Below are positions 50,567 to 59,472 of a DNA stretch of 64,000 nt, piece after piece. The position numbers and the translations under genes are program-made. The notes under the pieces were generated by a model. The model did not search any database. It had not been told where the DNA came from and saw nothing but the letters and a program-made list of their open reading frames with translations. Origin of the DNA: Microcaldota archaeon (GTDB lineage: Archaea > Micrarchaeota > Micrarchaeia > Norongarragalinales > SBBD01); assembly GCA_016212475.1 (NCBI GenBank), contig JACRGC010000002.1:1-64000 (forward strand), written 5' to 3'. Within the stretch, counting starts at the first letter, position 1. Every line of letters starts with the position of its first letter.

Positions 50567-50869
50567 TCCCGCAGGCCAGAATTCCAGAATTTAATGAATT
50601 CGCCACAAAAACGTTTTCTTTTGTAGCGACCCTACTTTTCTTTTCGAAAAGAAAAGCCGGGTCGTTTGAACTGGCAACCGTCTGATATCTGGCAGGCGAT
50701 TCGACTTCATGTGAAGTCAGCCGAACTACAGTTTCGTCATACCCTTTCTTTTTTTCCAAGGTTAGCGCATACGCAAAGGGCAAATTCCCTTTTTCTTTTC
50801 CGAAGCGCTTTTCTTTTTTGGGAAAAAGAAAAGGTTTGCAGACGCTCAGCCAGATTGAGCTACTGCGGG
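50567..50869 (-). tRNA. tRNA-Tyr(GTA) with three introns (30/31, 106 nt, 50733-50838; 37/38, 39 nt, 50687-50725; 59/60, 84 nt, 50581-50664)
   Basis: Mature: CCCGCAG TA GCTC AATCTGGCT GAGC G TCTG^A CTGTAG^A TCAGA CGGTT GCCAG TTCAAA^T CTGGC CTGCGGG A (74 nt). All stems pair; C1-G72 and A73 are typical of archaeal tRNA-Tyr; TATA-like TTTAAAAATATC upstream. Confidence 0.85.
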
Positions 50870-50989
50870 ATAGTATTCATTTGCAGAAGGATATTTTTAA
50901 ATGTATCAAATATGCCCTCGGATTTTGCCGCTTAATTCTTATCCTCCCCGTGCGTTTTTTTGGTTAAGTTTATAAATACTTTATGAGTA

Positions 50990-52504
50990 ATGACGAACAA
51001 GGTTGATCACATGACCATTAATTTCCGTTTTATTGGGCTATTTTTCTTGCTATTGATTGCAGTTGCCTCTTTTGCGCATGCAGCGGATAAAACCGTTGAT
51101 TCCGAAGCGCGCAAATACGTTTTGAAGGGCGAATCGGCGTCATATTTGATTTTAGCCAACATCACCGGAGGAAAAACCTACTATGTCGTGCAAATTGATG
51201 AGAAAAATTCATTTGTTTTTGATGAAAAGATAAACCCTGTGCTTGATGAGTCGATTCTTCTTGAAGTGCTAAAGGAATATTACAAGCAAAGCGGAGCAAC
51301 TGGCTTTACTGAAAACAGCAAAACCGAATTACTCTCCAAATTCAACCAATCAGATGCGCTGTTCAACGCTTGCCACTATGAGTTTTACGAATTCGTTGAG
51401 ACGAATTTCTTCTGGGCGCAGTTCAGATGCGTTGATGCTTCAACCGGCAAGGTTTGCGATGCCGCTTTTGCGCAAAGGAAAAGATGGAAGGATGCCTGGG
51501 AAATTTACCGAGAAAAAATACAGCTTTTGAAAACCGCTGCCTCCAAGTCGGAAACCGTGTCCGCACTTGAGCAGATTGAAACTGCTGCAAAGAAAGCAAA
51601 AAATGAAACATTATTCATGGATACCCCGGGCGGTTTTGAATACTTCCTTGGAAAGCCGATGAGCGAGGAAAACAAGTGCTTGTTCCAATACGGGCTTGTT
51701 GATGATGTGATTGCGCTTTCAGCGCCCGCAATGAGGAACAAAATCACCGATATCAATACCGAAGCAAAAGAACTAATCAATATCTACAATTCAAGGAAGG
51801 ATGTTGTAAAAGTCAAGGAGCTTCAATCTGAAGGCGCAACCGTATTGCAAAAGGCGGTCAATGCAACCGATTTCATTCGAATCAAGTTCGGGCCAACCGA
51901 CCAAAAATTCAAGGAAATTGAAGCCTCCTATGAAAAACTTAGGAGTGCAACCACTTTAGAATTAGCTTCAAAGAATTTCAATGACATGAAAACCAAATAT
52001 GATGAGCTCCAAAGCATAATCAACAACCCGGAAGGGCTGCTTTCGACTTACAACCGGACTTTTACCAACATAAATGCAGCTGAAATTGCAATCGAAGCTT
52101 CCAAGAAAAAATACGGAAACAATGACGATCGCGTGATCAAGATGAGCAATGAGCGCATCGAGCTTTCAAACCAGCTTGGAGCAATTGACAAGCGGATGGC
52201 AAACAACTCGGTTGTCACTGCAAAGGAAATCAAGGAAATCGGCGACAAAGCTGAAAATCTCAAGAACCGGGCGCTTGGATTGCCATCAAAGCAAAACGAG
52301 CTTGATCTTTCAGTAATTGCCGCAATTGTTGTGATTGTAGTTGCAATTATCGGCGTAATTCTGATGAAAAAAAGAAAATCTGGCGGCAATCACAAGGAAG
52401 TTAGCATAAAGGATGTGATGGGCTCTGGAACCGAAAAAAGGCAGCTCGAGCGCGAAAAGGTCGACGAGTCGCAAAACAGGAAGGCGATGTTCCCCAAGCT
52501 ATGA
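50990..52504 (+). CDS. Secreted/membrane-anchored hypothetical with signal peptide, coiled coil and C-terminal TM (start probably 51011)
   Basis: N-terminal FIGLFFLLLIAVASFAHA, C-terminal LSVIAAIVVIVVAIIGVILMKKRK. Confidence 0.7.
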   Translation: MTNKVDHMTINFRFIGLFFLLLIAVASFAHAADKTVDSEARKYVLKGESASYLILANITGGKTYYVVQIDEKNSFVFDEKINPVLDESILLEVLKEYYKQSGATGFTENSKTELLSKFNQSDALFNACHYEFYEFVETNFFWAQFRCVDASTGKVCDAAFAQRKRWKDAWEIYREKIQLLKTAASKSETVSALEQIETAAKKAKNETLFMDTPGGFEYFLGKPMSEENKCLFQYGLVDDVIALSAPAMRNKITDINTEAKELINIYNSRKDVVKVKELQSEGATVLQKAVNATDFIRIKFGPTDQKFKEIEASYEKLRSATTLELASKNFNDMKTKYDELQSIINNPEGLLSTYNRTFTNINAAEIAIEASKKKYGNNDDRVIKMSNERIELSNQLGAIDKRMANNSVVTAKEIKEIGDKAENLKNRALGLPSKQNELDLSVIAAIVVIVVAIIGVILMKKRKSGGNHKEVSIKDVMGSGTEKRQLEREKVDESQNRKAMFPKL

Positions 52505-52622
52505 AAAGGCACTTCTTTTTGCTTTTTTTATTTTTTCTTCTTTTCTTGTGTTTACCTATTTTTTTTGTTTTTCAATTGCCCAATTAGGGTTAAAAATATC
52601 CGCATTCCTATTATTTGCCTAT

Positions 52623-52857
52623 GCAGGGGTGGCAGAGCTTGGTCAAATGCGCAGGGCTTAGGTGAGCCTTTTTCTTTCACGAAAGAAAAAGCTTCGGGAA
52701 AAAGAAAGGTTTCTTAGAAACCCTGTGCCTTAGGGCTGCGAGGGTTCAAACGCCTTGCCTTTCTTTTGTAAAAGAAAGGCGTATGGCGCCGCCAAAGAAA
52801 ACAAATTAGCGGCTCCGCCGATTTTGTTGGCAAGGCATGAAAATCCCTTCCCCTGCA
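52623..52857 (+). tRNA. tRNA-Leu(TAG) with two introns (37/38, 57 nt, 52663-52719; 59/60, 93 nt, 52751-52843)
   Basis: Mature: GCAGGGG TG GCAGAGCTTGGTCAAATGC G CAGGG CTTAGG^A CCCTG TGCCTTAGGGCTGC GAGGG TTCAAA^T CCCTT CCCCTGC A (85 nt). TATA-like TTAAAAATAT upstream, T-run downstream. Confidence 0.87.
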
Positions 52858-52949
52858 TTTTTTTAATTTTATTGAATCAGAAGTCTTTTTAAACTCCATT
52901 TGCGATTTAATTTAACAAATGTCTAACTAGTGTTCGGCTGTTGACGATT

Positions 52950-55187
52950 ATGTCTGGAAACGGAAATGGATTGTCCAAGGAAGGCAGGAAAAAGCTAATG
53001 GATCTAGCGAAGCGCATAGTCATAAAGGTTGGGTCTAATGTCCTAACAACCCCTGAAGGCAAGCTGGATTTGAACAAAATGATGGAAATAGCCGAAATTG
53101 TTTCAAAACTTAAAGAGCAAGGAAAGCAGGTAATTTTGGTCTCATCCGGAGCAGTTGCTGCTGGAAAAATGAGGCTTGGGCTAAACGGAGGGGATCTGAA
53201 AAAACTTACCCTTGGGATGCAGCAATCCTCCGCTGCAATTGGTCAATCCATTTTAATGGAGCATTACAACAATTTCTTTGCAAAGCATCATCAAATCGCA
53301 GCCCAGTTGTTGCTGACTCCTGAGGATTTTGCTGATGAACTTCGCCATGCAAATGTCCAAAGCACACTTGATATGCTCCTTTCACTGAATGCAGTCCCAA
53401 TTGTCAATGAAAACGATCCGGTTTCAGTTGATGAGCTTGGGATTTGCCTTCTTCCTGAAGAAACCCTTTCGGAAAAGATGAAACTAGCTCTTAAAAACAA
53501 GGGAATTTACCTTGAAAAGTGCCTCCCCGGGCAAAAAGTTTTCGGCGACAATGACATGCTATCCGCCCTAGTTGCAAAAACCGTTTCTGCTAACCTATTG
53601 GTGCTTTTATCGGATGTTGATGGGCTTTATACCTGCAATCCAAAAGGCGAAAATGCGAACGCTGCAAGGCTGATTGATCACGTGCTGGAAATAGATGAGG
53701 ATATGGAAAAAATGGCAGCAGCTGATTGCGGCGATAACGGAAGGGGCGGAATGGCAAGCAAAGTAAAGGCGGCAAAATATGCAGCATCCCATGGGACTCC
53801 GGTGATTATTGCAAATGGCAAAAATCAGGTTATGCTTCCAAAACTTTTCCAAGGGGAGCGCGTTGGCACATTTTTTGAAACCAAGCAGTACGCCGAGGAA
53901 AAAACACTTGAAGGAAAGAGGGATGTTAGGGAAAAACTTACCCCCAAGCTAACTGCTGCAAAAAATTCAACAACCGTTCTTGGCATCATGGCAGACAAGG
54001 AAAAAAACGAGGCCCTATTGGTCCTTGCAAAGGCTATCCGGGCTTATTCGCCCGATATTTTAGCCGCCAACCAGTTGGACGTTGATGCCGCAAAAAGAAA
54101 GGGCGTTAAGGATTCCCTAGTCGACCGACTTACACTAAATGCAAACCGCATAGAAGAAATGGCCAAAATGTGCGAGTTTGTTTCATCCCTAAAAGATCCG
54201 GTCGGAGAAAAAATGGATAATTGGGCCGTAAAAAGCGGGCTTAACATTTCTAAAATCCGGGTGCCAATTGGGGTAATCGGCGTGATTTACGAATCCAGGC
54301 CAAATGTGACGGTTGATTCGGTTGCGCTTTGCTTAAAATCCGGCAATGCAATAATTCTAAAAGGCGGCAGCGACGCCCTAAATTCAAATATTGCAATTGT
54401 AAAAATTGTCAGGCAAGCGCTTAGGAAAACCAAAATCCCAGAAGAGGCGGTGCAATTTTTAGACGGTGGACGGGAGGAAGCTAATGAACTGATGAAGGCT
54501 AGCAGCTATGTTGATTTGATTGTCCCTCGTGGCGGAGCTAATTTGATTGATACGGTTAGGAAAAATTCGGTTGTCCCAGTGCTTGAAACCGGCGTTGGGA
54601 ATTGCCATATTTATGTCGACAAGGAAGCGGATTTGGAAATGGCAAGGAAAATCGTTCTCAATGCAAAATGCCAGCGCCCGGGCACTTGCAACGCCGCTGA
54701 AAAACTCCTAATTCACAAGGATGTTGCCGCTTCATTCCTTCCAAATGTTGCAAAAGAGCTCCATGAAAGGAAAGTCGAACTTAGGTGCGATAAGGAGAGC
54801 ATGAAAATCCTTGAGAATTCTAAAATCCCCCTCAAACTTGCTACGGAGGAGGATTGGAAAATGGAATATCTTGATCTTATTATGGGGATAAAAATTGTAA
54901 ATTCGCTTGAAGAGGCCATTTTGCACATAGGCAAATACGGAACCAAGCATTCTGAAGCAATCATCACAAAAAACAGCGCCTCATCAACCAAATTCATGAA
55001 GGAAATTGATGCAGCTGCCCTTTACCATAACGCTTCCACAAGATTCACGGATGGCTCGGAATTCGGGTTTGGGGCGGAAATTGGAATAAGCACGCAAAAG
55101 CTCCATGCAAGGGGCCCAGTTGGCCTTCGGGAATTGACCTCTTATAAATATTTGATAGAAGGCGCAGGCCAAGTGCGCGGCGGCTGA
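52950..55187 (+). CDS. Bifunctional glutamate 5-kinase / glutamate-5-semialdehyde dehydrogenase (ProB-ProA fusion)
   Basis: N-terminal IVIKVGSNVLTTPEGKLD, LVSSGAVAAG, GDNDMLSALVA; C-terminal GVIGVIYESRPNVTVDSVALCLKSGNAIILKGG, GTCNAAEKLL. Confidence 0.94.
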   Translation: MSGNGNGLSKEGRKKLMDLAKRIVIKVGSNVLTTPEGKLDLNKMMEIAEIVSKLKEQGKQVILVSSGAVAAGKMRLGLNGGDLKKLTLGMQQSSAAIGQSILMEHYNNFFAKHHQIAAQLLLTPEDFADELRHANVQSTLDMLLSLNAVPIVNENDPVSVDELGICLLPEETLSEKMKLALKNKGIYLEKCLPGQKVFGDNDMLSALVAKTVSANLLVLLSDVDGLYTCNPKGENANAARLIDHVLEIDEDMEKMAAADCGDNGRGGMASKVKAAKYAASHGTPVIIANGKNQVMLPKLFQGERVGTFFETKQYAEEKTLEGKRDVREKLTPKLTAAKNSTTVLGIMADKEKNEALLVLAKAIRAYSPDILAANQLDVDAAKRKGVKDSLVDRLTLNANRIEEMAKMCEFVSSLKDPVGEKMDNWAVKSGLNISKIRVPIGVIGVIYESRPNVTVDSVALCLKSGNAIILKGGSDALNSNIAIVKIVRQALRKTKIPEEAVQFLDGGREEANELMKASSYVDLIVPRGGANLIDTVRKNSVVPVLETGVGNCHIYVDKEADLEMARKIVLNAKCQRPGTCNAAEKLLIHKDVAASFLPNVAKELHERKVELRCDKESMKILENSKIPLKLATEEDWKMEYLDLIMGIKIVNSLEEAILHIGKYGTKHSEAIITKNSASSTKFMKEIDAAALYHNASTRFTDGSEFGFGAEIGISTQKLHARGPVGLRELTSYKYLIEGAGQVRGG

Positions 55188-55289
55188 TTTTTTAAGTTGA
55201 ATTGCAATTTATCTAGTGCTTGGATTCTTGGGAAAATAATACTTATCTTGTTTAAGTGCTTGGAAAAATTGCATTTTTTAGCTGGTAAT

Positions 55290-56084
55290 ATGACTCTAAA
55301 AATCGGGATTTTGGGTTTTGGCAAAATGGGAAGCGCAATTGCCAGCGGCCTTTTGGAAAAAAAATTCGATGCGCAAATTCATGCCCTTGACAAATCGGCA
55401 GTTTTGCCATCAAATATTACTCCGGCAAAAAATGAATTGGAACTTCTGGAAAATTCCGACGTCTTGATTATTTGCGTAAAGCCGCAGGATGTTGCTAATC
55501 TTTTGGATAATTTGAAGAATTCTTTCCGATCTCTTAAATCCGTTCCTATTTTCGTATCAATAGCTGCCGGAATCACATTGGAGCTATTGGGAAAAAAAAT
55601 TGGCAAATCACAAAAAATTGTGCGCGTCATGCCAAACATTGCAGCTACTGTTGGGCAGGCCGCCTCTGCAATTGCCGCAAATGGGAACTGCAAACGAGGC
55701 GATGTCGATCTTATCTTGAAAATTTTTAGGTGCATCGGCAAGGCGTATGTTGTTTCGGAGGAGGAAATCGACATCGTAACCGCAACATCCGGGAGCGGGC
55801 CGGCATATTTTTTCCTATTGACTGAAAAATTGACCGAGGCCGCCCAAAAAGCCGGGCTTGAAAAATCGCTTGCCCAAAAACTGGCGATCCAAACAATTAT
55901 CGGAAGCGCTAAAATGCTTGAAAAAACCGGGGAAGCGCCAAAGGATTTACGAGAAAAAGTCACATCGCCAAACGGCACGACTGCGGCTGCCTTGAAGGTT
56001 TTCGAGGAGAGGGATTTTGGAATAATCGTATCCGACGCTTTGAATGCCGCCAAAAAAAGGGCTAAGGAGCTCTCTAAAGGGTAA
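55290..56084 (+). CDS. proC: Pyrroline-5-carboxylate reductase
   Basis: IGILGFGKMGSAIASGL, VRVMPNIAATVGQAASAI, TATSGSGPAYFF, KVTSPNGTTAAAL. Confidence 0.94.
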   Translation: MTLKIGILGFGKMGSAIASGLLEKKFDAQIHALDKSAVLPSNITPAKNELELLENSDVLIICVKPQDVANLLDNLKNSFRSLKSVPIFVSIAAGITLELLGKKIGKSQKIVRVMPNIAATVGQAASAIAANGNCKRGDVDLILKIFRCIGKAYVVSEEEIDIVTATSGSGPAYFFLLTEKLTEAAQKAGLEKSLAQKLAIQTIIGSAKMLEKTGEAPKDLREKVTSPNGTTAAALKVFEERDFGIIVSDALNAAKKRAKELSKG

Positions 56085-56172
56085 GTGCGAAACAAGGGGC
56101 GCTTGCCTTATTTTTTAAAGGATGGTTTTCATTATTTAGTGTTCATCGCATATTTTCAATTTTCAAAAAAGG

Positions 56173-57639
56173 ATGCCAATTATGGTTGAAATGAAGCAGC
56201 GCGAATTCAATATAGATAAGCAAAACAATTTTTCGGAGTGGTATAACACAATCATTTATGCATCCGAACTTGCGGACATCCGCTACAACATCAAAGGATT
56301 TGTTGTCCATCGCCCCTGGGCGGCTCTTTTTTTCAAGCAACTCTACGATCAATTCGAATCAAAACTCGAGCTAGACGGCCATTTGCCGGTTATTTTTCCT
56401 ACGCTAATTCCGGAGGAGAATTTCCTAAAGGAAAAAGCGCATGTCGAAGGGTTTTCACCCGAAGTTTTTTGGGTTACGGAAAAAGGCAGGGAAACGCTTG
56501 ACCGCAAGCTTGCGCTTAGGCCAACAAGCGAAACGGCGTTCTATCAGATGTTTGCGCTATGGGTCGAAAGCTTCAAGGATTTGCCAATGAAACTTTACCA
56601 GAGCTGTTCTGTTTTCCGCGCAGAAAAGGAAACCAACCCGTTCCTTCGGGGCAGCGAATTCCTATGGATTGAAACGCACAATGTGTATGCAACCGGGGAA
56701 GAGGCGCTGGCTCAGACAAGGAAGGATTACCATATAATGAAGGAAGTAGCAACCGATTCGCTTGGGATCCATTTTTTAGCATTTGAGCGTCCGGAGTGGG
56801 ATAAATTCGCAGGAGGTGAAAAAACCTTCGCATATGATTGCCTGATGCCGGATGGAAAATCCTTCCAATTCGGGAGCACGCATTTTTTGGGCAATCATTT
56901 CACTACTGCATTCGATGTTAGTTTTACCGATTCTGAAGGCAACAAGAAAATCCCCTATTCGACCTGCTTTGGGCCGGGCATTTGGAGGGTGCTTGGGGCT
57001 GTTGTTGCAATCCATGGCGATTCGAAGGGGCTGATTTTCCCATTTTCAGTTGCGCCAATTCAGGTGATAATCGTCCCTATTTTGAAGGGTGAAAACGCCC
57101 AAAAAGTCAAGGATAAGGCGCAGGAAATCAAGGAATCACTGGTTGCAAAAGGAATCCGCACATCAATTGATTTGACGGATAAAACCCCCGGCTTCAAATT
57201 CAACTGGTGGGAGATGCGGGGAGTTCCATTTCGGATTGAACTTGGCGAGCGGGAAGTCACTGAAAATTCTGCAACCTTAGCTCTAAGGCACAGCCGCGAA
57301 AAAATCAAGGTGCCGCTTGCGCAGCTCCATGAAACTTTGATTGCAAAATCAGCTGAAATGCTAAACGCCCTTTCAGAAAAAAGCCAAAAAGAGCTGAATT
57401 CCCAAATTAAAATCGCAAGCACCAAGGAAGAGGCAAAGAAAATCCTGGATGAAAAAGGTTTTGCCAAGCTGTTCATTTGCTCGATGGGAATGGATGGGAA
57501 AAAGTGCGCGGAAGATCTGAAAGATTTCACAAAAGGGGGAAAAGTGAGGGGCACAAGGCTGGAAGAAAAAACAGAAAATGGAAAATGCATTGTTTGTGGA
57601 AGAAATGGTTTAAGGGTCTATTTTGCAAGGCAATATTAG
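56173..57639 (+). CDS. proS: Prolyl-tRNA synthetase, archaeal/eukaryal type
   Basis: FSEWYNTII..ELAD, RPTSETAFY, FRAEKETNPFLRGSEFLWIETH, C-terminal RVYFARQY. Confidence 0.95.
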   Translation: MPIMVEMKQREFNIDKQNNFSEWYNTIIYASELADIRYNIKGFVVHRPWAALFFKQLYDQFESKLELDGHLPVIFPTLIPEENFLKEKAHVEGFSPEVFWVTEKGRETLDRKLALRPTSETAFYQMFALWVESFKDLPMKLYQSCSVFRAEKETNPFLRGSEFLWIETHNVYATGEEALAQTRKDYHIMKEVATDSLGIHFLAFERPEWDKFAGGEKTFAYDCLMPDGKSFQFGSTHFLGNHFTTAFDVSFTDSEGNKKIPYSTCFGPGIWRVLGAVVAIHGDSKGLIFPFSVAPIQVIIVPILKGENAQKVKDKAQEIKESLVAKGIRTSIDLTDKTPGFKFNWWEMRGVPFRIELGEREVTENSATLALRHSREKIKVPLAQLHETLIAKSAEMLNALSEKSQKELNSQIKIASTKEEAKKILDEKGFAKLFICSMGMDGKKCAEDLKDFTKGGKVRGTRLEEKTENGKCIVCGRNGLRVYFARQY

Positions 57640-57659
57640 CTGATTTTTGGTGAAATTCT

Positions 57660-57977
57660 GTGGAGGAATTTGTTAAGGGGCTGAAAAAGTTGGGATTCAA
57701 GGTAGATGCAACAATTGCCGACCCCAAAGAATGGGACCTAAACCAGATGAATAAATTCGGTGAATTCCAATTTGAATTTGTTAAAGGAAGGTTAAACGCA
57801 AGCCAGAAGGAAATTCTCAAAAAGCAAATTACCCGGCTAAGCAATTCGCTCTCTTACCGATTAATGAAGCATGTTGATTGGGGATTCAGGGCAAAAACAG
57901 AAATATTGGGCCAAAACCCCTATAAGCTAAAATTGATTCTGATGAAAATAACCGGGCAACAACAGGATTTTCCATGA
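57660..57977 (+). CDS. Small hypothetical protein (GTG start), paralog of 58433-58756
   Basis: MEEFVKGLKKLGFKV versus MEEFVEQLKKLGFKV in the paralog. Confidence 0.65.
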   Translation: MEEFVKGLKKLGFKVDATIADPKEWDLNQMNKFGEFQFEFVKGRLNASQKEILKKQITRLSNSLSYRLMKHVDWGFRAKTEILGQNPYKLKLILMKITGQQQDFP

Positions 57978-58417
57978 TAATTTCAAAGGAATTTGCAAAA
58001 GCCGCTGTTTTTGATAAGAATGGAAGGTTGCTATTGACAAAAAGATCATCCAAGGATAAATTTTCGCCAAACCACTGGGAAATGCCTGTTGGCGAACTAA
58101 AGGTTGGCGAATCAACCCTGAAGGCGGCCCTTAGGGAAACAGCTGAAGAGGCTGGAATTGTTCCCAAAATCCATCATCTTTCGCCAATTCATCAAAAATC
58201 ATTCCAATTAAGGGAGGGCGGGCTTGGAATAATGACGCTCCATCTTTTCCTGCATAATAGGGCGCGGCCCAAAGTAAAAGTGGATGGAAAAGAAACCGTC
58301 GATGGCAGGTTTTATACCTTTGAGCAGATCAGGAAAAATAAACTCTTGATAAATGCGAATAATGTGGAATTGATTAGAATTGCTTTCAAGGCGCACAAGA
58401 GGATTTTCAAAAAATAG
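57974..58417 (+). CDS. NUDIX hydrolase
   Basis: Nudix box GELKVGESTLKAALRETAEEAGI. Confidence 0.9.
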   Translation: MIISKEFAKAAVFDKNGRLLLTKRSSKDKFSPNHWEMPVGELKVGESTLKAALRETAEEAGIVPKIHHLSPIHQKSFQLREGGLGIMTLHLFLHNRARPKVKVDGKETVDGRFYTFEQIRKNKLLINANNVELIRIAFKAHKRIFKK

Positions 58418-58432
58418 GCAATTTACGCAAAT

Positions 58433-58756
58433 GTGAGTAATATGGAAGAATTCGTCGAACAGCTGAAAAAATTGGGATTCAAGGTTACCGGAACGTATGC
58501 GGATCAAAAAATAACCAAGCTAAAGGAAGGATCGGATATTGCGAATTTGACGCTGGTTCATGAAAATCCGAATTTGAACCAGAGGGATATTATTGCAATG
58601 AAGAAAAAAATGATCCAGCTTTATTCCTCGCTCGCAGTCCGTTTAAGGGATTTTGATTTGATCGGGCCCGAATTCAAGCCTATACCCTTTAGGGAAACCC
58701 CGTTTTCAATGCTATTGACAATAAAGAAAGGCTCTGAAAAAAATTCTAAAAAATAG
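58433..58756 (+). CDS. Small hypothetical protein, paralog of 57660-57977
   Basis: Shared N-terminal motif and length. Confidence 0.65.
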   Translation: MSNMEEFVEQLKKLGFKVTGTYADQKITKLKEGSDIANLTLVHENPNLNQRDIIAMKKKMIQLYSSLAVRLRDFDLIGPEFKPIPFRETPFSMLLTIKKGSEKNSKK

Positions 58757-58772
58757 TTTGACTTCCAAATCA

Positions 58773-59258
58773 TCAAATCAATTGCCTATAGTCCTCCTTT
58801 ACGACATTGAGTATGATGTGGGTGTTTGTCCGTTCAACTTCTGGAATTGTAAGTATTGCCTTAACCAATTTGCTAAGTTCGCCCCTGCTCCTGGTTTTTG
58901 CCAAAACTATGGAATCACTCCCGCCGGTAATGTCGTAAACCGCAGATACTCCGATCATCCCCGCAATTTTTCGCTGCACATCCAAAAGCGCGCCCTTCTT
59001 GATTGTGATTTCAATCAGCCCCATGTAATCATAGCCAAGTTTTGAAAAATCCAAATTTGCAGAATAGCCCTTTATCATTCCTTCCTTTTCCATCCTTCCC
59101 ATGCGCTGCAAAAGCGTTGATGTTGAGATTTTGAGCCTTTTTGCAATTTCCCTAGCGGAATCCCTGCCGTTTTTCATTAACTCTTCGACAATCCTTCGAT
59201 CCAGTTCGTCGGGCTCGTAGGGCTTTTTTTGCTCACTTTCTTGGCGTAAATGCTCCAT
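58773..59258 (-). CDS. Lrp/AsnC family transcriptional regulator
   Basis: LDRRIVEELMKNGRDSAREIAKRLKISTSTLLQRMGRMEKEGMIKGY; C-terminal RAM-like domain. Confidence 0.92.
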   Translation of the reverse strand: MEHLRQESEQKKPYEPDELDRRIVEELMKNGRDSAREIAKRLKISTSTLLQRMGRMEKEGMIKGYSANLDFSKLGYDYMGLIEITIKKGALLDVQRKIAGMIGVSAVYDITGGSDSIVLAKTRSRGELSKLVKAILTIPEVERTNTHIILNVVKEDYRQLI

Positions 59259-59472
59259 GGAATGTAAAACAATTCCAACCCTTATTAATCATTATCCTTG
59301 AAAAAATTCCAAGCCGGATTGCATTTTTTGCAATTCAAGGTTGTTTTTCCAAAAAAGCTTGGAGTTTATGCAAAAGGCGGCCAATCCTTCCAATCGTTTG
59401 GTTTTTTAATAAGGCAATTCCCTAGTTTTAGAAACAATTTGCCAAAATTGGCGATAAAAAAATTGATGATTT

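Noticed and set aside
50544-50935. ORFs 50544-50783(-) and 50666-50935(+)
   Set aside because: They cover the tRNA-Tyr exons and introns; the tRNA fold explains the sequence better.
52714-52899. 61-aa minus-strand ORF
   Set aside because: Antisense to tRNA-Leu and its introns.
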